A DNA stretch of 64,000 nucleotides from Diplosphaera chodatii (lineage: Eukaryota; Chlorophyta; Trebouxiophyceae; Prasiolales; Stichococcaceae), in contig JAALGY010000019.1 in assembly GCA_032358165.1 (NCBI GenBank), positions 248,001-312,000 of the forward strand, read 5' to 3'. This document shows, one piece after another, positions 27,490 to 38,886 of this stretch. The stretch's first letter is position 1. The number at the start of each line of letters is the position of its first letter. The notes below the pieces were generated by a model. It searched no databases, had not been told where the DNA came from, and worked only from the letters and a program-made list of their open reading frames with translations. The position numbers were made by a program, and so were the translations under genes.

Positions 27490-30400
27490 ATGCCGGAGCG
27501 CGGCAGCTCGCATGGCCTCATTGGTGGGCAGCCATATGTCAACCTGCACCTGGCACGCAGCCTCATGATCAGTGTGCACGCTCTGTACAGTGCTTACCTT
27601 GTTATCAGTGCTGCATGGTGAATTATCTTGCAATGCACCTGACAAGTTGCTGCGCTGTCATGCAGACAACTTCTACCTGAGCAAGGAGGACCTGCTGCTG
27701 GACAGTCCGTCCCGGCGGGCGGGCGTGGATGCAGACACGGAGGCACAGCTGCGCAACTTTGGCTGCCAACGCATCCAGCTTGGAGTGCTGTACCTCAAGC
27801 TTCCGCAGGCATGCAGCAGTGCAGAACCTGTGCATATCTTGCACATGCTCACGATGCTGCTTTGCATGAATGTACACCGCACTAAACACAACAGTTGGCC
27901 ACAGGCTGCTGCCTCAGCATGTAATCCTGGTATAACGATGATTCTGACTGGTGTGCGTAACAGCGTGTACTCACTGTTTTGCAACACTGCTGTCTGCAGG
28001 TCGTGGCGGCCACAGGCCAGGTGTTGCTACACCGCTTCTACTGCAAGCATTCTATGATCGACTATGATGTCAAGGTGCGCTGCTGCCTTCTGCTGCGCAT
28101 CTATGTCAGGCAGGCATATTGCTGTTTGACTTTTGCTGCCTGCAGACAATGGCGCACAGTGAGATGGCCGAGTACTGTCACATGTCCTGCTGCACAGCGA
28201 GTGGCGATTGCAGCGACATGGCTGGCCTCCAAGCTAGAAGAGGCTCCAAAGAAGTTCCGGGACGTGCTGATGGTGTTTGCACGCATCGACAGCCGGGCTG
28301 AGGAGCGCCCGCCAGAGCTACTAGACCCGAACTCTCAGGTGTGTACAAGGCTTCATGCTCCTGGGTGCCCGAAGATGGACGATGCAAACTGAGAGCAACA
28401 CATGTCCCCGGCATCCAGCGCAAGCAGTGACGCACGCTGATGCATGCTTGTGAGACAGCAGCTTGCTTCGGCGCTCATAAGTAACCTGTGTCGTTCATGT
28501 GTCCGCAGAGGTTCGAGCATTTGAAGCAGGATGTCTTTCGGGTGGAGAAGTCCATGCTGCGGGCATTTGGCTTTGTGACGCACGTGGAGCACCCCCACAA
28601 GTTTGTGCTTAGCCTGCTGCAGATCCTGGACATACAGTCGCTCGAGCAAGACGCTTGGAACCTCACTAACGACAGGTCTGACCCTCAAGAGCGCAAGCCA
28701 TCCTTCACGACTGTGCATGTCACTTCAAGTGTAGCACTTGTGTGTTCATGTTAGAGGACGCCAGGCGGAGTTAGTGCCTCTTCTACAGCAGAGCAGTGCA
28801 TAGGAGTGGCGCTGAGGTGAAATGTGCACTGAGGTGAAATGTGCACATTTGCAGCTTGCGCACGACGCTGTGCGTGCGGTTCAAGAGCGAGGTGGTGGCC
28901 TGCGGCATCATCTTCCTGGCAGCGAGGCGCAAGCAGGTAGGTGCACACACATGCGTCATTGCTCCACAGCTCCGTCAGGCAGTGTCCTCTTGTCTCGTCA
29001 TGAAAAGGGGAATGCTCCATAGCTGCATCGGCCTGAGACACTTGAGTGCCATGTGCGCAGGTGGTGCTGCCAGAGCGACTGGGCGATGCTTGGTGGGAGC
29101 TGTGTTCTGTGTCTCGTGCGGATGTGCTGGAGGTGGCGTCAGAGATACATGCGCTGTACCTGCAGCCGCCGCCTGTGTATGTGGCGCTCGGCCGAGCGGC
29201 ACCGGGGGCCTCAGTGCCACGCGTCAGCAGCCTGGCGGCCGCCGCCTCACCCGTATCAGTCCCAGCTTCTCCCCAGGGTGGGCCGCCAGCAGCCGCTGCC
29301 GAGGGCTCTGCCGCGGTGGGCAAGCTGCCAAATGGTGCTGAAGTCAGCGGCGATGGGGATGCCGGTGGCGTTGCTGGCGCCAGCGCTGGCCGCAGCGACA
29401 GCAGAGGCCCAGCCGCTTCTGCCCCCGAGCAGGTGAGCGTAGTCTCATGTCCGACTCCGTGGCTTGCTGATGCTGCCGTAGGTCCGTGCTTTGCAGCTGA
29501 ATGATGATCACATGAGACGCCTGATCACCTGAGGGCTTTATGTATTCGTATTCTGACAGCTGCACTGTGCTTTCTTACTTGCAACCCTGTTGTGTTGCAC
29601 ACTCAGGCATTGCCGCTAATTGCCTACCAGCATGTCTGGTTACAATTCCGCTGCTGAGGTCACCCGTGTCCATCCTGCACAGGCGAGGGATGCAGCGGTG
29701 GGCAGCGGCGACCGCCACCGCGGACGCAGCCGCAGCGCCAGCCAGGAAGCTGAGCGGCCAGGCCGCAGACCCGGCTCGCGGTCGGAGGAGCGCCTCAGGG
29801 TGGCCGAGCCCGAGCGCTCCAGGGGGGCCGACAGGGTCCCAGCAGCGGGCCACGAGGGTCGTCGTGAGCGGGGCAGGGACCACAGAGACGGCCGCAGGGA
29901 TGGCAGGGACCGGGCTGACAGCCGCGGCGCCGCCGCCGAGCGCACCAGCAATGGCTACAGGGAGGGACGCCGTGAGGACAGGGACAGAGACGGCATCCGT
30001 GACGAGCGCCGCCACGATAGCCGGGAGCGCGGCCGCGATGGGAAGCGGGAGTCCCGGGACCCGTCGCGGGACCGGGACCGAGGGGAATATGAGCAGAAGC
30101 GGTCACGGCCCCCACTGCCCGCCGAGCCAGGTACTGCATCTCCCCGCACCTCCGCCTGCCTCTTCAAGTACTGATGACTGGCCTGTGCTGGCTGGTTTCA
30201 CCCTAGAGAAGTCTCGCCCCGCTGAAGCAGCTGAAGACAGCAACCCACTGGGGTGTTGCCTCGCCATGAACCTCGACTGGATCCCCCTGGCGGGTTGATC
30301 GCACCCCTGGTTAATTGCATGCTACATGCTAGCTTTGCTCATTGCATTTGGGGTTCAATAACTTGGCTGTTATTGCTATGGCAGTTTATCAGACAATGAC

Positions 30401-31950
30401 ATAGCAGGGACCATGGTAGCTGATATTCACTGCTTTGCTCCCTAGGGCCTCCCACCTCTGTACCGGAGCTAGCAGCAGAGGCATGACAGTGAGCAGCCAG
30501 CCGTGCGCTCTTGCGCTTTGACTGGTGCAGCTGCATGTTATCAGCAGTCAGGCGAGGCGTAAGGTAGAGTGACGTGCTGGCTGCGGCAATTTGCTGCATT
30601 GCCATGTCTGTTCTTGCCTTGCCTCCGCCATGCACTGTGCCACTAAGCATTGTGGTCATGAGTGCTCTACATGGCACTTGGCCCCAGAATGCGTGCAGGC
30701 ATGACACTGGCAGACTTGGGTTCAAATCAGACACTATGTCTGGGTTTGGTCACAACCAAGGGCAAGATTTCTGATGGCGCAGCTCATGCCAATGCAGCAC
30801 AGCTCCAGTGTTGCAGCAGCATGCAGCCCAGGCAGCACAGAGTATGGGCCTCCACTGTGAGCAAAGGCACAAGCAGAATGCAGGTTTGCAACCTGCATGA
30901 TGACGCTGCGCCGCTGTCAGCATGGCTGATCCGCAGCTGCTGCTAACATTTGCAGCCCACAGCTGCTGCCACCCAATGCTGCATACCCTGCTGGCAGCAA
31001 ACTCAAAGCAGCAGTGTGGCACAGACCATATCAGTTCGTGGCAGGCACATGCAGCTCAGCAGAGGGGCACTGCTACCTCAGATTGCCCTTTGTGCAAGGA
31101 CAGCGCTCCTAGGGTTGTAGTCCCAGTTGGATCAGGCTCTACTACGCCACCGTGTCGGTGTGTTACAGTGCAGGGCAGCGACGGCAATCGGGCATCGCCA
31201 CTCCCGCCCGCGCTTGGCACGGAGGACCCCACCACCCCCGGTCGCCTGGTGAACGTACCACGCTTCAGGTGCTCAACGGGGGTTGTGCATGTGCTGCAGA
31301 CGCCGGGCGCAAGCGCAGCCGCCTGACGCCGCCGCCGGACCATGCAAAGCCTGGCAGCCGTCCCACCCTGGAGCCGAGGGAGCCGGAGGGCTTCGGCGGC
31401 CACCCTGGCGGGCGGCCCCCGGCGCTGCCAGCTGCTGGTAGCACCGGAGCTGCTGGTGATGACAACCCCGCAAGGGCGCCGCCCTGCCCTGACAGGCCAG
31501 GTGATACATGTGTGGCACAGCACGACGCAGGACATTGGCACCGTCCGCCGTCACTTGCTGCAGCCATTGTTCAGCATCTCTGCAGTCTCACCGCTGCTGC
31601 CAACGCCTTGCCTCTGCATGTTGCTGATGATGGCAGCAAGCATGGCATGTGCTCGCCACTGATCTGCCGATTGTTGTTTGGCAGGTCCAACAGACAGGGT
31701 GTCCGCAAAGGAGCGCCTGGGGCACCGGCCCTCCAGTGCCGGCCTGCCGCCGCCGCCAGAGCGCAGCAGCAGCGCAGGCCCCCTGGAGCGAGGCGCGCCA
31801 GACGGCGACCGCAGCGGCCGCGGCGGCGAGCCCATCAAGTTCCAGAGCCGCGGCGATGGCAGCAAGGCCGGGCAGCAGCCGGCGGCTGGGCGGGATGCGG
31901 CACGCGCCAAGGCGCAGCAGCCGGGGGCTGTGCTGACGCGCCGGCCATGA
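27490..31950 (+). CDS. CCNL: Cyclin L with RS-type C-terminal region
   Basis: Cyclin partner of CDK11/CDKG-type kinases; couples transcription and splicing in nuclear speckles. Ten exons in closed phase, 642 residues: 27490-27523, 27666-27808, 28000-28074, 28198-28338, 28509-28675, 28855-28936, 29061-29432, 29683-30130, 31300-31500, 31685-31950. Cyclin box N: IDNFYLSKEDLLLDSPSRR, ATGQVLLHRFYCKHS, VAIAATWLASKLEEAPKKFR. Cyclin box C: FGFVTHVEHPHKFVLSLLQ, SLRTTLCVRFKSEVVACG, VVLPERLGDAWWEL. Exon 8 is an Arg/Asp/Ser-rich stretch (DRDRDGIRDERRHDSRERGR) like the RS tails of animal and plant L cyclins. The last exons are Pro/Gly/Arg-rich and end LTRRP; SAKERLGHRPS is seen there. The donor after exon 2 is GC (CAG then gcatgc). 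The intron before exon 9 is 1,169 nt, the longest in this gene. Confidence 0.92.
30711..30745 (+). repeat. B-box-like tRNA fragment in a cyclin L intron
   Basis: GGTTCAAATC at 30719 is a pol III B-box match. It is followed at once by a CAGACA-CTA-TGTCTG hairpin (30728-30742), the same hexamer pair found next to the tRNA-like element near 11430. No complete tRNA fold is found. Confidence 0.25.
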
Positions 31951-32488
31951 CAGGTACTCCTCGTGATCAAACAGCCTTGACGCTCTGGTAGTCTCAGCCC
32001 GGTGTGCATGCCCGCCACATAAGGGCCGCAGCGAGAACCGTGCATGCACAGCATTATGCAGGAAAGTGACACGATTGCTGGTCGGCAAGTGCTGTCAGCA
32101 CCTGCTTGATTTGGGAGGAACCAGGGGCATGACGCAGTCTCGGTCCCTGAATAATGAAGTTCACGTTGTTGTTCGATAGCTTGGTCACATGTCAGTCTGC
32201 TGTGGTGAGCAAACGGCCAGAATAAGTCACTGGATCCAAAACGCGATACTGGTCTGTACTGGCTGAAAACCTGCGCATAGCCAGCCAATGGCAACAACTT
32301 GGTGTAGGCGTGCCCCATGGCAGACACTATAATGGTGTAACAGCTGATGCGATCCCGGCTCTGTGCACCTTCCCCGTGCCAACCTGCCCGGTGTCATGAT
32401 TGCCGTTGCCGCTTGGCATCGCTGCCGCCAGAATCTGGGTCCTCTACACGCTGCTCACCTGTGAATCAGCAACCCAGCGTCCTGCATT
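31951..32488. other. Convergent intergenic region
   Basis: 538 bp between cyclin L and RbBP5 3' ends. No gene is seen. TGTAA at about 32335 is a candidate poly(A) signal for cyclin L. Confidence 0.3.
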
Positions 32489-35400
32489 CTAGCAGCATGG
32501 CTGCAAACTCATCGATGCTGAACATGCAGGGTCGCAGCATCACTGTCATTACCCTGTGCCCCGTCTGCTCCTTCACCACTCACCTGTAGACGGCTCAGCA
32601 GCTGGAATTGGTGCACTTCGCTGCATGGCGAGGTCTTGGAGCGCCTCGCCGGTGCGCTGCTCTGCTGGCAAGCTGTCGGCTGCTCCACTGCTGCAGCACA
32701 GCAATGCCAGGCAGGTTCTTCCACTGCAACCTGGCAGGTCGCAGCTCGCAACGTATGACCTCCATACATGGGCACCAGACGGTGGTGCTGTGCCGGTTGG
32801 CTTGCAGGCAGCCGCTGCCAACACGCTCTCGCAGCGAAAAGGACACAGCAGCCAAGCCGCCACCAGCCCGGCAAGCCTGCAAGGCAGCCGTGTGCACGAC
32901 GCTCCTGTGGCACCTGGGCGGCGGGTCGGCCAGGTCCGGCTGCGGCGGGATGACGACCGGCAGGTGCGTCAGCGGCCGCCGCGCGCCGGCCCCGGGGCGA
33001 AACACCCCCTCGTCGTCGCTGCTCAGGCCGCGCAGCTCCGGGTCCAGCGCCACGATGTCCACTTCCGTGTCGCTGGCGTCCGCGCCCCTGCAGGGTGGGT
33101 GCGCAGCGCCGGTCGCAAGGGGTGCGATCTTGGTCAGCACCGGCGCTGTAGAGCACGACAGCATGACGAACCGGTGTCTGCCAGCACAACTGGCGCGAAT
33201 CTCGCAGCACTGTCGTCGGGCATAGCTCAAAAGCATGGGCCAGGTGCGCACTCGTCGGCTGTCGGGCTGCCGGGCCGCTCGTTGACATCAAACTCATCCT
33301 CGCGCTCCACATACTCCTCATTCGCCTCCAGTTCCTGCTCACAGAAAGGCAGCGCTGAACGGCAGTATAGCAAGTAGAGCCCTTCGCACTCTGACGTGTG
33401 TGCAGCAATGGACTCAACAGCATCACCACGGGTGTGCAGACGTTGCCGACAGCAACGGGGCTGCACCTTGAAGTCCGGCGCAAAGGCGCTCCAGTTCTCC
33501 TGGTAGTCCTTTGACCAGATGAAGATCTGCAGCGCTGCAGACACACTCGCTGACATGCTTCGTGTGGCAGGTAAGCCTGTGGTATTGACCGGCGTCTGAT
33601 CAGGGTCCGTTCCGGTTGTCCACGTTTTGAGGCTGCAAAAGCGAGGTGAACAGCCGCAATGGCACAAAATACTCTCACTGGAGCAAATTTTGCGTGTAGG
33701 TTGTCCAGGACCACTTCGCTACCCAAGCAACAAAGTCTTTTACATGAAATCAAGGGAAATTCGTCGCGCACCTGGCCGGAGTGGCAGGCGGCGGCAAGGA
33801 GGTGGCGCCGGGGGTGGGCGGCCAGCGCGAGCGCCGCTGACTGCCCCCGCGCCTCCAGCACCTTCTCCAGCCGCCCCGTGTACGCCGACCAGACGTACAG
33901 CAGGTGGTCTGCATGGGTGACAACCTTGGAGTCCTGTGTCCAGCACCACAAGCCACCGCCAAGCCATTGCCCCGCCAGCATTGGGGACAGCCGGGGGGTT
34001 CGCAGTCGGACCAGTGGGGCGGTGACGCCTCTGCGGGGGGCAGGGTGTGATGCAGCATCAGTCAGGACATCATGCAGCACGGTGCTGGAGTGCAGGGTTA
34101 AGGCTGCTGGCAGGCTACGACACCTGCAGAGCTGCTGGCGGCCCCGGCGGCGGCGCCGGCTGCGCCCACCACATACTCCGAGTCAGGCGTGAAAGTGGCT
34201 GCCCGCCAGCCTGCAAGCATGTCAGCTCACCACTCTGAATTCGACCCAGCCCAGCTCCAGCGCATAGCACGTCATGTTATGGCTTGCACAGGTGTGCTGC
34301 CCGCTTGGGCACCCGACCCGAGTGCACAGACTTGCAGGCTGTCATGACACTGGCGCCTGCAGGACGCTCTAGTACCTGTGCGGTCCACGGCGTTACTGAA
34401 CTCGCGCAGCGGCACGAGTGCCGGCGCGACGCCGGGCGCCCATAGTGGGCCGCCCTCCGCTGACAGCGAGCCGCCCTTGCTGCCCTGCAGTGGACCACTC
34501 GCCGGGAGCATGCCCTTGTAAGATTTCGAGTCGTTCCCTCCGTCCCTGCCGTAAGGCCGCCAGGCAAGCGGCAGCCAGACAGCGGGTGTCGTGCGTTTGT
34601 GCCCTGACCTGAAACCCTGAAGCGCACCCCAGTGTTGGCGAGTGCTCTGCGCACGGCGTCGGCAGAGTGCAGCGCGGGGGGCGGCTGGCGCTGCTTCGCC
34701 ACCTCGAACAGCCGGATGACCTTGTCGCTGCACACCGCCAGCAGCAGCGTCCCGGGGCGGTTCAGGGTCAGCCCAAGGATGCGCGGCGCGCCGGGCACCT
34801 GATCGGCAGATCAAGGAAACATCAATCGATTGCTGATGATGTTTTACGGCAACGACATGCTGCATACATGCATGCAGTACTGTGTGCAACAGTTGCCTAA
34901 ATCTAAAATTGTATACTCCTTGCAGCAGCACAGCTGCTGCTTATGAGAAGTTGGGTGTGTGCATGCTGGATTGCTGGTGATCCTCAGCCATGATCTTACG
35001 GTCTCACCCTGATTGCATCTGCGATGTGCGTTGTAGCAGTGTCCACCACTAGAATAATGCCGCGTGCTTGGCTCAGGAAGATCTGCCTGCCATCGTGTGT
35101 CGTTACTGCTGTCGCTGCCGCTGTGCTGTTCTTCGGCTCTTGTTCTGCACATCAGCAGCAGCATCGTCATTAAATCTTTCCCACATGTGCAAGGTGGCAG
35201 CATTGCTTCAAGCCAGTCGACCAAAGGACGTTATGGTGCCAATAACAGCGATGAAGTTGGCTCTGCAGCCACCTGCTGATGTGCTCGGAAGAGGCGAGAA
35301 AGTGCCCCTCTGCAGGTCGATCATGTCTGGCGGCCCCGACACATGTGACGCCAGGCAGATGCAGCCAGCATGCTCATCTGTGCTGATTGCTGACACCATG

Positions 35401-36114
35401 GTCCTCAAGTCAATGTCTGCCACCTGCAACTGACACACTTGCTGTCTGATACTGGTGCATAATGGTTGGGGTGCAGCACCTGCCAATCTGTCAATCATTG
35501 CACTCAGCAGCGTGATAACCGCTGCAATGTGCCGTGATGCACACATACAACACGATGCACATAGCGCGTTGTTCTCGCGCCTGTGAGCCGTCCTCCACAT
35601 GCCAGCTGATGACATGGCCGTCGAGCGAGCCTGACACGAGCGTCCGACCATCCCGCGACCACTCGATGCCAGTGACGGCTTTGCTGCAGGGCACAGACCG
35701 CAGCACATGAGCATGCGGTACGCAGTTGCTGGAGGCGGGTCTCATGAGCGCTGGCCGCGTGTGCCGCAAGGCTGCGCTGGACTTTTGCTCTGTACCTGTG
35801 ACCCTCAAGGACCCTGGCTGCACTCCGCGTCTGGAAGTCCCACAGAACTATTCTGCCATCCTGGCACCCGGCTGCAGCGACAAGGCAACGCTGTGTTGTT
35901 CGGGTTGGCGCTGCACCTTGACAGTTTGTGCATACGGAGCTGTGCAGCGTTGGGAGTCTGGTGTTTGCTGTGCTGCACCTGCAAGAATTGTGCCGTGGCG
36001 GTTGAAGGAGATACTGCATGCAACGCCCTCGGACAGCACCTCTTCCACTACGTCTGGCAGCTGCACGCTCTGGAACGGATCTGCATGAACACCGGAGCAC
36101 CAGTCAGCCGTCAT
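32489..36114 (-). CDS. RBBP5: RbBP5/Swd1 subunit of COMPASS H3K4 methyltransferase (plant RBL type)
   Basis: WD40 core subunit that activates SET1/MLL methyltransferases. Fourteen exons in closed phase, 522 residues: 36114-35979, 35871-35796, 35683-35581, 35423-35273, 35144-35008, 34798-34616, 34484-34376, 34210-34124, 33908-33772, 33526-33467, 33334-33252, 33087-32914, 32687-32584, 32517-32489. Diagnostic blocks: LPDVVEEVLSEGVACSISFN, CQDGRIVLWDFQTR, WSRDGRTLVSGSLDGHVISW, SDKVIRLFEVAKQ, LVPLREFSNAVDRT, IFIWSKDYQENWSAFAPDFK, the hinge EANEEYVEREDEFDV, and the acidic SDTEVDIVALDPELRGLSSD. The donor after exon 3 is GC (CAG then gcgcga). The C-terminus is uncertain: skipping exon 13 also keeps an open frame, with a stop at 32466. 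A 523-residue open frame over 32509-34080 is intron read-through. Confidence 0.88.
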
Positions 36115-36770
36115 TTGCACCGTTTGATCTTGGTTGTTTTTGAAGACGCAGCCGTCAGACAGACTCCACGTTCTTACCCAGCAGAAGCCGGTTCATGATC
36201 TCTCAGATCTGCATGTGCTACACTTGCCGCAGCTGCGAGTCACACTGCTACTTGTGCGTACAAGCTACATTACACGGGGTGCGCAAGATCCAGAGCATGC
36301 AAGCACGTCTTGGGGAATTGAAAGCCAAATCCGATGATCAGGAGTGGTCACAATTGATGTGGCACAGGATATGCGATCTGTATATCAGGAAGCTGCAAGG
36401 TGCTTGGTCGGCTGCCCCGTAAGTATGCTGTTGACATCAAAGCACGACGACGTCCGACGCAGTCAGACAGCCCTGGTCATCAACTGTGATGAGTCATCCC
36501 ACCGAATGGCAAACGACAGTAAAGGCCGAAGTATGCTTCGCACAGGAAGTAATTTGCACGCATGATGCCCACTTCTGCCTTGGCTGACCACCCAAGCAGA
36601 CGAATAATTGTGGCACGGCGCCACCATATGCATCATGTATGAACAAGCCGCCACAGATGTATTGCAGCTCTGATCACCCACCACAGGTATGCACAGAAGA
36701 CGGCTTGCTTGGTGTCGTGCACTGGTTGCAGCATGCTGATGCTGCTGCGTGACATCATGCAGACTCCATA
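36115..36770. other. Intergenic between two minus-strand genes
   Basis: 656 bp upstream of RbBP5 and downstream of the DUF1348 gene. It should hold the RbBP5 promoter. No coding exon is supported. Confidence 0.35.
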
Positions 36771-38231
36771 TCACTTCCACCACCGATCACTCTCTTCGAT
36801 TGGCACATCGTTGATGCTGCAGATACAGCACACGCTTGCGTCAGCATGCTCAGCACCATTACCAATACCCATGTCCTGCACTTCCGTGCAGATGCAACAG
36901 CCATCATAAGTATCTCTGCACTCTGCACGTCACGCATTTCTGCCACACCGACCTGGCCTGTCGACGCTCCATGTAGCCATTCTGATCGAAGTCCCAATTC
37001 TGCAGCAATACAGAACGAGTCTCAGGTGGCAGCTTGGGCACCCTGGCATGCCACACTGCTTGCCTGATCGTGCTTGGCTTGAAAAGCACCGTTTGCAATG
37101 CTTGCGAGGCAGCAGGAGCTAGCGGCACCTCATTGCCATAAGCGCGGAACCACTGTCCCTCGCCATCGTGGTACTCGTACTGAAATGTGACCGCAATTCT
37201 GTTGTCCTGCACATGCAGTGCAGCAGCAGTCTGTGCACATGAGCATGAAGGCGGACAACGCCCGCGGATTGGGGAGGGTGATGAATCGTAGACCGGTAGC
37301 CATCATGTTTGACTGGTATACTCCATATCAGGTGGCTGCCTCACCGTGAAACAGAACAGCTGCTTCTGCAGTCAACAGCATTGCAACCTGTCAGTGTGGT
37401 CAGCAATACGCATGTTTTCCTGCTCCTGACGCAGCTTTGCAGGCAGTGTTGCAAGACCACTGACGACTCGCGTGAGAAATGTCATATTTTGGCACCTTCA
37501 GCTTGTACTCGTGCTCTTTCTCCCACTTGCGAGTCAGAAACTCGCAGATCTTCTCGCGGCCAGTGAAGAACTCGTGGCGGTTGCGCCACTCTGACTCTGC
37601 ACGGGTGATGGCCTGACATAACAGATGGCAGCAGAGCTATGCTGTGCAACGTTACAGCAGCCCGCGCGGTGATCGTCGGTGATGTGCTCATGGTACGCAG
37701 GCCGCACACCTGGTGTGTACGCCATGCTGACTTTGACTGGATCCCTGGAGGCAGCAAGCGAGGGTTAGCACAATCGTGACCAAGTAGCCCGGAGATACGG
37801 AGCCAAAGCGGGCTTGCAAGCATGCAACGGCGCCCGTAGTCATCACGTAGCTCACCGTGTGTTCCATGCATCCTCAGCCAGCTGTACCTTCTTCTTCGCA
37901 GACTGCATCGATGATTGCGAGATAATTGAGCGACCCTATGCGCCACAAAATGCGAGCCCACGGTACACCAAGCGAGCCAGATGCATGCGCAATGCATGCT
38001 GGGGCGGCTACAACAGCGTCATCCAGAATGAGGCGAGCTTCGTAGCCAGACAGGCAGACTGATTTGCAGCTGGTCGTTTGACATCACCTCTTCATCAAGG
38101 AACGGAGGCACTGGGTGCCGCGGCGGCTCGTCTGTAGCCATTGTGCGCGCTCCTGCGGCTGCGGCTACACTTGATACGTGCGACTGCGAGGCGGTGGCCA
38201 AGCGTGCAACGTGTGTGCTGCACCTGAGCAT
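36771..38231 (-). CDS. DUF1348 / NTF2-like (SnoaL fold) protein
   Basis: Small alpha+beta barrel protein of unknown function, common in bacteria and plants. Eight exons in closed phase, 172 residues: 38231-38088, 37902-37856, 37744-37710, 37596-37496, 37365-37345, 37206-37129, 36999-36953, 36816-36771. Family blocks in order: [98 protein letters not shown], ending DRWWK. Exon 5 has only 21 nt. The first about 35 residues ([20 protein letters not shown] and on) look like an organelle-targeting peptide; a second in-frame ATG (MATDEPP) at 38141 would give the cytosolic form. The match runs from the core to the last helix, so the gene is complete. Confidence 0.88.
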
Positions 38232-38886
38232 TCGGAGACGCACTGAGATGCGGACTTACAGATCCAACCCCCTACATCCGGAGAAATGACCTTGTACAAG
38301 GCTTGTGCTCCACCCAGGGCCCCCCGTGATGTCAGCCAGACTGGCACTGATGCAAAACCTACAATACGATGGCCCGGATCAACACCATGTAGACATGCTT
38401 TTGCGTCAAACAATCAATTAAATTGTGTACTTTGTTGCTGCACATGGGTGCGAAACCACACCTGTGCCACGCTGTCGCTACTACGAAGCCTTACTCATCG
38501 CATGCATGACATTCGTTGAGTCTGGCATCACCCCATATTGCATGCAGCCGTGAGTAGATGCCGAGCAGATTGACGTCAGCCGCATCCGCGCAAGTCACTT
38601 GGGGATCCATTTCGGCAAGTGCCTGCATTTAGGTGTGGTACACTTCACGAAGAAGTGCCCGGCTGCTTTCCATCGAGAAGCACTTGGAAGATTTGCTACA
38701 GTGGCCCTGACTGAAGCGATCATCACCGGCACAAGCGCACACTGAGCAGCGGACGCAGGCTAGTCGTTGGCAGTACCTGCGCTTCGTGCATCAAGATGCC
38801 TCTTGCACGGGATTTACCGAGTTCCTGACTCCAACACGGATCGAGACTTCCACAGAATTATCCAGTCAGACCGTCGGCCGGGCAGC
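38232..38886. promoter_or_regulatory. Divergent promoter region (DUF1348 / unknown membrane protein)
   Basis: 655 bp between two start codons. No gene or repeat is recognised. Confidence 0.35.

Noticed and set aside
32509..34080. 523-residue open frame on the minus strand
   Set aside because: It runs through several RbBP5 introns. Only parts match the RbBP5 exons, and the rest has no family motifs.
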